The notes under the pieces were generated by a model, which worked only from the letters and a program-made list of their open reading frames with translations, was not told the DNA's origin and did no database searches. A program made the translations under genes and the position numbers. 64,000 nt of DNA, taken from positions 10,709,001-10,773,000 of the forward strand of contig CM061098.1 of assembly GCA_030770545.1 (NCBI GenBank), in the 5' to 3' direction. The stretch comes from Macropodus opercularis. Taxonomy: Eukaryota; Chordata; Actinopteri; Anabantiformes; Osphronemidae. Of the stretch, positions 35,091 to 45,700 are shown piece after piece; the stretch's first letter is position 1; every line of letters starts with the position of its first letter.

Positions 35091-36039
35091 TACCTAACAA
35101 ATGTCACGGCACATTATTCATGTTAATTGGATGAAACCAACAGTTGAGGCAGTTCTGGCACGGCGGCCAAAGGACAGTTAGAGAAGTATGAAAATCACCA
35201 CCTACATAGATCCAATCTGATCAGCCAGACAACAGGCTCAGCAGCCAAGCAAATAAAAGGGACTTACAGTTCGTAGATCTACCTGAAAAAACAAAAGAAG
35301 AAACTGAAGTTACATACTGCTCACTTTTCTTAATGTTTCAGGCTTTGAAGATTCCTGTACTCACCTGAAAAGCAGAGACTACTGGACGCCTCCATCGCTC
35401 AAGGTCCAGGTGTCCTACACCTGTGGCTGCCGATCCTGGAGGAGGATCACAGATCACTGAGCTGCACAAACCACCAACTTAAGTCATGTCACTAATGAGA
35501 CCACAACACATTTAAACTGACGGAGCCTGTGTTCGGCAGCAGAACTAAAAGTGCAGATACCTTCTAACAAGCGCTTCGCTTTAAAACGCGGGGAAGCGTA
35601 AAAACGTTTCTGAAGCAGTTGGTAAATTCAATTGAACAAGCTGGATTTTACCCGCAAAAACTTTGAGGCCGATGTAAAGAAAAACTAAAGTCCAGGCCAA
35701 ACATGGAGCCAAACTGCGTCACAACCAGCAGCGGTCAAGACGATTCTTTGCTCGGTAGCAACTCACAGACTCTCAGCGCTGCACTGGCTCTTTTAGACGT
35801 GTATTACCATTAACACTAAGGAGTTTTAAGTAATACGTCGAGTATTCGACGGATAAATTCAGTTCAGCCCCAGTTAGCGCGTGTCCACCAGGCCCGGTGG
35901 CGTCCAACACCTGACGTTAATCACACAACAGCCGCTCAGGTAACTTCCAGAACGTCACTCACCTCTTCAGATGCCTTTTGGATCAGGTTTCCAGTCCGGA
36001 CCAGCTCGACCCGGTTCTACTTTGGCTTTTGTCTTAGCA

Positions 36040-36160
36040 GACGCGATTGGTTTTGTCAAGCGCCAAAGTGTGTTTTCAAAAGCCCGCTCACGCGACCACA
36101 AGTGGTTGGCGCGTGCTCTTAGTGGCGTCTGACGTCAGGCTTTTATTGGCCGAGTGTTGC
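36040..36160 (-). promoter_or_regulatory. Promoter of the modular non-coding gene
   Basis: Minus strand: inverted CCAAT at 36149-36145, a CRE palindrome TGACGTCA at 36137-36130, a second CCAAT element at 36050-36046, all in locally CpG-rich DNA. A pyrimidine start (CTTTTG) about 50 bases past the CRE, near 36085, would suit a 5'-TOP-type start as in snoRNA host genes. A first exon would end at 35963 before GTGAGT. Confidence 0.5.
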
Positions 36161-36679
36161 GTTAACTGAACGCAGCGGGTCGTAAAAATCAGACTCACCT
36201 GCCTGGTGGAGGCACGTGAGCCTTTAGACGCCTGATGGTTAGTTTTTGGATTCTTCATGAGTGAAACGTTTTGAAATGTAGTAACATTTTATATTAATAT
36301 GATTTACTGAAACAGTGTATTTATCACAAACCTGATGAAAAAAAACGTATTAATTATTATTTCTTACTGTTAAAGTGCTGAGGCGCCGTGACTGCATTTC
36401 CTGTTTCCAACCACCAGGTGGCGGTAGAAGTAAAATACATATAGTGGTAAAACATCAAACATCATCTTTATTAAAGAGCAGCTGTTAATGTTGGTTTCGA
36501 CTCCATTGTTGTTACGTTGCACAATATGTTTTCAAAAACACCAGCGTTGTCTTTTTTGTAATCTTGCAATGAAGTTTGCTGTTATGTTGTTGTGAATTGT
36601 ATTAATTAATAAGCCAGTACAATTTTTCTTGTCATAAAATAAACCTGGCAAGCATCTGAGTCAATGAGAGGAGGAGTCA
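36161..36679 (+). other. AT-rich spacer between the non-coding promoter and VH-B
   Basis: No coding sequence, RNA gene or clear repeat seen apart from the promoter-flank homology to 25.3-25.4 kb at its left edge. Confidence 0.6.
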
Positions 36680-36687
36680 ATGCAAAC
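36680..36687 (+). promoter_or_regulatory. Octamer-like element of VH-B
   Basis: ATGCAAAC, one base from the immunoglobulin promoter octamer ATGCAAAT, 76 bases before the leader ATG. The surrounding GAGGAGGAGTCAATGCAAA is identical at the same distance before VH-D. Confidence 0.7.
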
Positions 36688-36755
36688 TTCTCTCTTGTCC
36701 AGCTCTACTTATGTGTGAGCGGATGAGGATGAGAGACAAGCGGAGGTGCAGTAAC

Positions 36756-37168
36756 ATGATGGACTTCAGGACGGGGCTGCTGCTGACTCTCTGCTGGGCA
36801 GGATGTTCCTGTAAACATTTTCACTGGCCGTAATCTTTTATATTTATACATATCTTCAAACAGCCATCACACAGGTACATGTCATTGCTTCTGTTTTATC
36901 CTGACAGGTGCTGCTGGTCAGACTCTGAATCCCACAGATTGACCTGTACAGCGTCTGGGTTTAACTTTGATGGCTCCAATATGAACTGGGTCAGATAGGC
37001 TCCAGGACCAGGACCTGAGTGGATCGCTTTTAATGGCAGTAAAGGTTTAAACAGATACTACTCTAAGTCAGTCCAAGATCGTTTTACCATCTCCAGAGAC
37101 AACGGCAGAGAGCAGCTGTTCAGTCTGAAGACTGAAGATTCTGCTGTTTATTATTGTGCTCGTAAAGA
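36756..37168 (+). pseudogene. Immunoglobulin heavy-chain V segment pseudogene (VH-B)
   Basis: Leader exon from 36756 (or 36759) encodes MDFRTGLLLTLCWAG; the V exon starts at 36908 after TGACAG. Framework landmarks: GQT, ESHRLTCTASGFNF, MNWVR, PGPEWIAF, DRFTISRDNGREQLFSL, EDSAVYYCAR. It is dead: FR1 has lost about 37 bases (compare VH-D), which shifts the frame, and the FR2 glutamine codon is TAG (36996-36998). The leader donor is also unusual (GTAAAC). Both cysteines and the recombination signal are intact, so it could still rearrange, or donate sequence by gene conversion, but not encode a chain. Confidence 0.92.
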
Positions 37169-37207
37169 CACAGTGACTGAAGCTTTCTGAGCAGCTGTAC
37201 AAAAACC
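37169..37207 (+). other. 23-bp recombination signal sequence of VH-B
   Basis: Heptamer CACAGTG (37169-37175), spacer of exactly 23 bases, nonamer ACAAAAACC (37199-37207). This is the consensus RAG target found 3' of VH segments. Confidence 0.95.
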
Positions 37208-37235
37208 TACAATTATCATTGCATCCATCTTCTTG

Positions 37236-37420
37236 TTTTATGTTGCTCTGGGTTCACCTTTAAAGACGACAGCACACACTGGGTCAAACCACGTTCTGGA
37301 AAGGCACTGGAGCGGATCACTTATATGATATGACAGTAGCTTCATCACTGCTCATTCAGCCTCTGAGGACTCTGCTGTGTTTGACTGTGCCAGTCTGGCA
37401 GAGACGTTCACTGGTTAAAG
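37236..37420 (+). pseudogene. Immunoglobulin heavy-chain V relic (VH-C), degenerate
   Basis: Fragments GFTFKDDSTHWVK, SGKALERITYMI followed by stops, then in another frame EDSAVFDCAS. About half of the V exon, with most of FR3 deleted and no leader. The bases after it (ACGTTCACTGGTTAAAGT) match those after VH-A, so the two relics belong to one subfamily. Confidence 0.75.
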
Positions 37421-37833
37421 TGAACCGAGAGCCAATGCAAAAGCATATTTCTTGCCTGTATCTATAGATGACAGTAGGAGATCAAAAATAAAATGGACCC
37501 AAAGTGTGAAAAAGAACCAAACTACTGCGTCTGGATCAAAACAAGAGTCAACTAATACAGCTTAGGTCGGACAAAGCTTCACAAAGCTGATGTCTTTCAT
37601 GTCCAGCTATGCAACCTAATCAATAAATGAATAACCTTTGCATTTCTGATGCAACAACAAGACATTAAATTCATGACAGCTCCACGTGCCCTGGAAAATC
37701 AAAATCTCTTTTTTCTCAGCAGACAGGTTGTGGGGAAATGACTGGTTTGTTTACTATGTCAGAGGTTCAAGTTATTAACGTGCAAGTTAAACACTGACCA
37801 ATCTTATTCTCTCCTTCCTGTGAGGAGGAGTCA

Positions 37834-37841
37834 ATGCAAAA
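37834..37841 (+). promoter_or_regulatory. Octamer-like element of VH-D
   Basis: ATGCAAAA in the same GAGGAGGAGTC context as VH-B, 73 bases before the leader ATG. Confidence 0.65.
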
Positions 37842-37906
37842 CCCAGACGTCCGCTACCTCTACTTATCTGTCTGGACAGAGAACAGTAGATGCGCTGATC
37901 AACACG

Positions 37907-38185
37907 ATGACCTACAGGACAGGGCTGGTGCTGTTTACGCTCTGCTGGGCTGGTGAAATACTCAGTGATGCACATGGATCTGTGTTTATGAAGATGCCAG
38001 TTTACACCAAGTGATGTATTTAATTGTTCGACAGGTGTTGACGCTCAGACGCGGACTCAGTCTGAACCAGTGGTTAAAAGGCCTGGAGAATCCCACACAA
38101 TGACAGTGTCTGGCTTCAATGTCTATGGCTACGACATGAGCTGGATCAAGCAGGCTCCTGTGGAACTGGATAGGGTTATATATTA
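37907..38185 (+). pseudogene. Immunoglobulin heavy-chain V segment pseudogene (VH-D), truncated in FR2
   Basis: Leader 37907-37952 (MTYRTGLVLFTLCWAG) with a normal GTGAAA donor; V exon from 38035. FR1 reads QSEPVVKRPGESHTMTVSGF: the codons for Cys-Thr before SGF are missing, so the first disulphide cysteine is absent. FR2 (MSWIKQAP) breaks down and homology ends near 38180. The sequence that follows resembles the flank at 28365-28500 rather than CDR2-FR3, as expected from unequal recombination between V units. Confidence 0.88.
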
Positions 38186-41100
38186 AATATTTCAAGAAAA
38201 GAAATTGGTTGAATTGAACTGGAACTGTATCGCAGCCTTTAGTTTCCCTGCTCACCCGCATGATGGAAGAGACACATTTGAGCTCTACAATTATTTATGA
38301 TATCAACAATGATTAGCAAAATAATAGACTTCAAAAATGACCAGAGAAATATCTATGTTTAAAGAACACAAAACACTGCACATCACTGACAAAGAGGAAT
38401 TTGTTGAGCAAGGCAAATACTTCCAGGCAAACTGGGGACAGAAAAAAATCAAATCTGTGGAAGATTTGTAGAATAAACTTCACAGTTAATTAAAGTCTTG
38501 CTTCATTTATTGACATTGACAATTATCTTAACTGTGACCATCACCTGAACATAACCTCAGTATTTATTGATAAATACTGAGTCACTGAGTCAGGTGGTTA
38601 TGGTCAGGCGATGGTTGAGCTTTCTCTGGTGTATACTGCCACCTTGTGACTTCTGTGTATACTACAGCCAATGAGCACACACTTCTGAAGGCCAAGGAAA
38701 TGGAAAAACAAAAACAAAACCCAAGATTCCACAAATCCACAAAAATAAACAATTTGTTCGAATACTGGCCTTGAGGTGAGATTTAGGTTGTTGTTCGTTC
38801 CCTCGCTTCTCACCCAATTACAACCAGGATGGCTCCAGCAACCCCACTACCCCTTCAGGGACAAGGTGTTTGGATAACAGTTGGACGGAGGTTCATCTGC
38901 CAGGGATCAGTAAAAACATCTGTAAACGGCTGGTCCACCCTCACTCAGCTCCTTCAGTGTAAGTATTCAGTATTAAAGTTATTATCATTAAAGTAGTCAT
39001 CATTCCAGATTATCATCACAAAACTCTTTAGTTTTCTTATTTTAAAATGTACAAAAGAACTCACAGCTTATATCATTATGTTTTGGACCTTTGTTTGCTC
39101 ACTATCTGATCTCTGTTTGACCTCTGGTAACTAATCTGAATAATCGTTTAAATTCTGTAACACTTAACATTTCTGTGCTCACTCAAACAGCTTGTATCAT
39201 TTTTCCTCTCTGGTAATGATACAGAAACTAGACTGCACATCATTTATTTCTGTTTTGCTCCTCATCTTTCAAACTGATTAATTATATTGTGTATATATAT
39301 ATATATATAGTTTAAACTTCTTATGACACGCATAGTTTTCAGATCCATGTGACTGTTGTGACCATTACAACTTGACAATGCCAGAATAAAAACTTCTCTA
39401 AAACTTCTAAAAACTCATATTTGATGTGCATTTCATACCTGCTCCGTTGTGCCGGACATATGTAACACCAACCTTCAGCACTTGGTGGAGCTCTCTGCAC
39501 AAGAGAGGAAGCCAGTTACAATCAGTGCGCGGTGACACACAGACCTGAAGCCACATATTGTGGAGTAGAAATGTTTTAAAATGTTTCCTGTCTTGAATTG
39601 AATCTAGAGAAATGGGTACATTTTCATAGTATTTTAGCTAAGTCCAGATTTCTTTCACATTACAGCCTTTAACTGAGTGCGTTTTTGATTTCAGTGCTCA
39701 CGTGAAATTATCCAGCATGCGTCCACATCGTCCTGTTACCTGCTGTGTGATGGTAAAAGGCTGTAGCTCTTAATACATCTATGTCTGAGGAACATGGCTT
39801 TCGACAGCTTATGTGACATGTCAGCTAAATGCACGCGTGTTTGAAGACATGCAGTTTCAGTGTTTCAGACGGCTGAAGGTGTTGTCAGGGCCAAAGAGCT
39901 GGGTTGGGACCTATTGCTGTGCTTTGTGGTGTTACACATGCAACATCAGGGCCAGAACGTCGGCTACTACAAAAGAGTTGCCCTTAGAAACACCTGCACA
40001 AGGTGGAAGTATGAAGCTCCAGAGGTGCCTAATGTCACTAATAGGCTGTCTAAACGGTCAAATAGCAGATAATTACATGGCAATAATGGACACGCGGTGC
40101 TGGGAGGTTATTCGAGTTCACCCTTTTCTTGTTTTTTCCATTTAGGAAAGAATCATTTTCGTTGCGTCTGTTAGAAGAAATCTTCACTTAAAATTCAAGT
40201 CTAATGTGTTTGCTTGTTGACTGATTTGTAGCTTTTCCTTTCTGTCATTCCTAGACAGCGAGAGATTGTTGTTGAAAGTGTCTGTGACAATGTGGCCGAC
40301 CACCCTCTCTGAACTAAACACTGTTTCTACTTCCTTTGCCTTTGTAGAGCTGCTGTTTGCTTTATCCCAGTTTCTTGTTCCTGCTCCCGTTACTTCCTCT
40401 CATGTCTTTTATCTATTTCTATCTTTTTCATTTTTTTTTCCTGCACAGAGATAAAGAGGATTGCAGGTATCCATAGCAACATGTTTGCGTGTGTTGCACG
40501 GCCGTGTGTGTGTGTGATCTGACGTGTGTAGCCTCTTGTCCGAGACACAATGTGGTAATTACCAGAGCTTACCTCGGCGCTAATTAACCGTCGCCGTGGT
40601 AATTGGAAGGGTCAAGTGAGCAGGACGATTGGCTCACCTTTCTGCATCATCCACCACCCTCTCCTCTACTATCCCTCACTCCTTTTCTCCTCCGCTGACA
40701 ACTTCGCTACTCCACGCTCACCCTTGTGTGTCTCCCTCCTTCCCCGCTGTCCTCTGCTCCTCATCCTTTCTCTTTTTTGTCGTCTCTCTTTTTCAGAACT
40801 TCCTCTCATCCTTGCTGTGCTCACTTTAATGCCGTCAGAGCCGTCGCTCTCATGTAGTTGTGACTTATTCCATGTTGTTGTTTTGGATCAGAAGATCCTT
40901 GGCTACCATCCCTCAAAAGTCCGCCCTCCCTTGCTCACCTGCTCCACCTGATTCGGCACACTGACAGCTGGCTGCCAACCAGGGGTGGAGCTTTTGACCT
41001 TCACAGCCTCCAGGACTCCACAGCAGCATCTGATTAACTTACCTAGAAATGTTTACAGAAACTGAGAAGGTTTAGATGGTGGTAAACAAGAGAGTTTGAA

Positions 41101-42680
41101 CTCTGATTGTGGATTGTGGGCTTTATTTGTACCGTTAATTTGGCATTTTTTTAAACACCAAAGCAGTGGCTTTTAATGATGAATCACCAGACACTCATCA
41201 CAGTTTAGCATTCGTTTTCGCTGACCAGCACAACATTGGTGACTATGACAGTGTTACTTACTCGTTAATAATGGCCATGAGCAGATGCTTTCAGCTGAGG
41301 TGAGTTATTCTTATGTGCAAAACTGTATTCAATGAATACTTCAAGCGGACGTGAGTCTGTCATGCTTTGAGTTTATCAAATCCAATTGATATCTTCCAAG
41401 GTCAAAGTGTTATTGATCAGACCTGCTGTGTTTTTATGGCCAGTACAATACACAAAGAGTGAGAAAAGAGGTTTGTGGGTTTTGCGTCCTGTCACTAAAG
41501 CTGGTTTTAAAATAATGTATTTATAAGATGAATGATTAGAGCCGGTTTGAATCAATCTTTACTCAAATTTATATATTACAAAGAATATGTTTGCGTTGTG
41601 TGGCCTGTTCTATGTAATTCAGTGATGTGGAAACCTCCACTGGACTCTTATTGTTTGTCTAAACCTGACACTCACGAACACCAGCTCCTTGAGAGTTTGA
41701 GGTGATATGATTTGACACTTTAGGTAACTTGGGGACAGACATAATATTTTAATCAACTGTCCACTGATAGAAGGCCTGTAGTGACTCAGTCCCTCACCGC
41801 GGGCGCGACATCTGCTGCTGTCAGTTTCCTGTCCTCTGTGTCTCTCTGTGTTTCTTCTCTGTATTTACCACCGTGTTTCTGATTTCGCAATGTTGAAAAA
41901 TGGTTATTTATATTTGTAAGGCACAAGATTAAAGAAGAGAACGTCAAATGTATATCTGTGAAAAATCATCAGGATCTAGATTTTGTCTTTTGATGCTTTG
42001 ATATACAAATTTCACTCTCTGTACAGTATCTTCAAACCGTCATGTGTCTTTTCTCTTTTCTAGCAAAAAGCTGAAGGTTGCCAAGGTGTCTGCTACCTTC
42101 CACACATCATCCACTATTTCTGTCCTATCGGTCCTTGGGGTTTCAGATTCTCCTCATCTTTCTTGTTCTTGAGGCTCATGAAAAGAAATCCAACTGCCCT
42201 TTAGGGGAAAGAGTAAAAAATAGTCCTGCACCTTAAATCAGACAGAAGAATGGATAGAGGTCCTTAAGAAAGAAGAAGAAGGTGGATAGTGGAGACTAAA
42301 GTGTTCAGCGGGGCATCGAGGTGAGGAAGCATTCAAATGTCTGTGGAGAGAGAAAGAGTGAGCTGTCAACATTACACATGGTCAGAGAGGCAAGGCAAGC
42401 TGGAATGATGGAGGAGAGGGGTGAAAGTCAAAAATGTGTTGAGAGAGAGGTCAGGAACGAGTGGTGGATGCAGATAGAGCACAGGATGAAAAAGGAGCTG
42501 CACAGCAACTAGAAAGGATTGATGAGGGAGAGACGCATGGAGTAAGCGATGAGCGAGCTGGAAGAGGGGAGATAAGGTGAGACGTGGGTTTGACATCATT
42601 ACCGTCAGCAGGGCTTGTGTTTACCGCTCAGCTCCTGTTTACTGAAGAAGTCATACTGAGAGGACACCTGGTGAGCTTTC
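38186..42680. other. Intergenic DNA
   Basis: VH-flank homology at the start, including 38367-38410, which resembles 22755-22800 (CTGCACATCACTGACAA). An AT dinucleotide run lies at about 39290-39309. Open frames up to 111 codons have no splice context or recognisable products. No RNA gene seen. Confidence 0.6.

Positions 42681-42681
<1 letters not shown>

Positions 42682-42736
<55 letters not shown>
42682..42736. repeat. CA microsatellite, about 27 units
   Basis: Uninterrupted CA dinucleotide run. Confidence 0.98.
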
Positions 42737-42739
<3 letters not shown>

Positions 42740-45700
42740 CAGCTGTCAAAGTGGAGCTCTCCGTGGTACTGAATCCTACATGAAGGAGCCCAGCGCCGAG
42801 CAGAACGGGACAGGCCTCCCCCTCTGCTCTCTGTGTGGAGACGCTCCTGTCAGAGGGGGAGAACAAGGGGAGAGGGAGCTGTGGAATAAGGGAGTCTCTA
42901 TATTTAACCACTCTACTCATTGTTTATTAATGAGTGGGTGTTTAGTCAGACCTGGGGTGCTGTTTAATGTATGATGACAACATCGCTCTCCAGAGACCTT
43001 TCCCATGCTCCTCTCCCTGCGTTTTACATAACCGACACAGATTTGGGGGGATGGGTTGGGCAGGCTGGCCATGGGTAGAGTGGGTGGTGGTGCGTAAGTT
43101 AACGGGTGTGTGCGTAGACAGGAGGATATCCTCTCCCCTGTTGCTGACTGCTGTGCACATGGGGAGGTTTAACAAGGGGCCACAGTGAGGTTCCTATTTC
43201 TTCTTTATGCTGGGAGCGATCTATGAATGCAGCAGAGAGGCAGCACTCTTCTTTGATACCATACAGATCCACACGTTCAATAACAACACTTATTATGTAG
43301 AGCTTGTCCATCGCGGCCCATCTACTGGCAGATTTCAGATGGACTTGGCTCACTCTTCCACTCCAGGAAACGATCACTTGAAGAATCTTGGTGTTACATT
43401 AGTCTGGGTTTCAGTGCTGTTTCTGTACTGGCATCAGAGAAAGATATTTCTTGTCTTGTTTGTTCAAAATTATGTCGCAACACTTCTGACTGTCTTTATA
43501 AATCCTTGCTTTTAAAACCAGAGCTTGAAAAAGAAGAGTTTTACTACACAGTAAGTTATTGTGTACATAGCATGAAAAGATTGTAATCATTGTTTACTTC
43601 CCTTTTGCATTTGTCTCATAGCTCCTCTCGCGACCTCCACTGCCTCACATACTGCAAGACAGGACGTGCTTGTAGATTTTTGAACACACAGACAGTGACT
43701 GAGAAAACCCTGCTGAGGCGAGTGTGAGTGACACAGGGGTTGTCCTGACAGCTGTCGAGAAGACCTCTCTGAGTAAAGAGCAGAGGAGTAAAAACAAACC
43801 AGTTTGTTTCCCCATGCCAGGCCAATGAGCGCGCACACACACGTACACACGGGGAAGGGTGCGTCACAAGAAAACGGGGCATCCACCGAGCTTTAATTTG
43901 CTGAACACACAGGAACAAGAGGGAAGAAGAGCATAAGTAAACAATCATCAGGTCAGTGAGGTGGCTGATGATTATGAAGGGGGACAAAGAAAGATACTGA
44001 TTGTAGCATAAATACATAATAATGTAACATAACCCAGAATTTAATTAACATTCAAATAATCTGTGCTTTAATGAGGCTTATATTACTTTGGGGACGTTTA
44101 ATTTGCATTTAAGACACACACACACGCAAACCAGGCTGGATGTATGGTGCACCACAAACTGGGAAAGTGCTGCAGCCTTCATCAATAATGAAGAGAGAGA
44201 ATTTTCAAAGACAACAGAACAAATGAATCATACTAGTCCAAGAAACAGAGCAGACAAATGGCAGCATTAACACCTGTGTGTGTGTGAAGTCAACAAAATG
44301 ACAAAGCAAAATAATGAATGAGTATTAAATTCCTAGAAAATAGCAAGGCCAGCCTCACCTTCTGAACAGCATCAGCACCGCGTCGAGTTTGTTTTTAAGC
44401 AAATTATTACCTGAGATGGCACATGGAGGGATCCTAAACAAGGCCAATAGCTAATATTTAGATACAGTAGGTTGTGACTGAAATTATTATGCCACTTCTC
44501 TTTACACTGGTTTTTGTATTAATATCCAACATCTCCTATGTGTTTGTCACTGTTGCACAGCAACAGTATCAGCGGATCTCAGCCATGCAGTGAATAGAGT
44601 GGAAGGAAGAGTCTCACACACAGGACATGACTGAAGTCTTTCCTCCTCTGTAGATGTACAGTTAGAACAGAATCAGTATCTCTACACAAACAGAGCTGGA
44701 AGGAAGGACCTAATTAGCATATGGAATCGTAATCCTACAACATGTTGGGAAGGACCTGGAAGGAACCAAATGACATCCATGAGCCTGTGTTCTGTAACAA
44801 GGAAGGTGTCCTGAGCAACAGAGGTGCATCGTGTGTGTTTGTGTACGCATGCAGGTGTAGAGTAGTGATCCTTTGAGTCCATGTTTACGTAAGCATAGCA
44901 GGCGTTTTACTGTTCCATGGCACCGGGAAAGCCCTTTTCCACACACACCCACACACACCACCACAACGGCGGCATTGAATAATGAAACCCGACCCTCTTG
45001 CTACGGCTTCATAAATATTACATCAATAATCTGACGTGTAATCCAGCCTTCTTATTTGCTCAGAGCAGCCACACAAACAACGGGAAAAGTTGTGAACCTC
45101 ACAAGTTCCATTTGTGTCGTGAGGCCTCTAGACAATAAAACGACAACTGTTTTGTTTACAAATGCGTGTACATCACCAGCGCATTCATCAAAACACAAAG
45201 TATTTAGTGCATTAGGGCCAGTGGGTAATAGATGTTTTATGTTTCACCTTCTGTCTGCCACCTAGGTGTTGTTGTTTGCTCTGATATCTCGCTGTGATCC
45301 CAGACCTCACAGCTGTTACAGCATGGGGGAAGCCCTTTGTACATCTGTGTGTGTGTGTGTGTTTGCTTTTGTAATGAGGCTGCTGGTTTCTGGGGAAAGC
45401 CCAAGGGCTAACATCCTCCCACTCACTTTTTCTGGATACCTCTCTGTGCATCGCTGTCTCTCCCTCAGTGTGTGTGTGTGTTGGCCTCTGGATTTCTCTC
45501 CTGGAGCCATTCTCTTTCTTTTTCTCTCGCGATCTCTCTGTTTTTTGCGTATGTGCACTTTCTGTTTAAGTTTTGTCTTCCTGTGGAGCTTTAGTGTTAA
45601 AGACGCACTAACCTCTTCATCACCCTTTGTGCACATGTAGAGTTTTGTTGGTATAGAACAGTCTGTGTGCAACAACTTGAACACTGTGATTTTGTCAGGT

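Larger units (their letters stand above)
29084..36090 (-). ncRNA. Putative spliced non-coding gene built of repeated exon modules
   Basis: Minus-strand splice sites recur in a regular pattern. Donors GTGAGT follow exon ends at 35963, 35365, 34651, 32251, 31885, 30806 and 29732. Four of these introns are nearly equal and end in clear acceptors: 32250-32174 (77 nt), 31884-31803 (82), 30805-30725 (81) and 29731-29648 (84); a fifth is 35364-35283 (82). Further sites give small exons at 34557-34492, 34443-34385 and 34334-34306. Downstream exons end near CTGRACATGTTGCCAGTT, the next module's upstream exon begins near AACTGGCAACATGT, and a conserved structured block lies between. The exons hold stops in all frames, so no protein is likely. 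The architecture resembles a snoRNA host gene, but I could not match the blocks to a known snoRNA. Exon use and 3' end are unverified. Confidence 0.5.
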
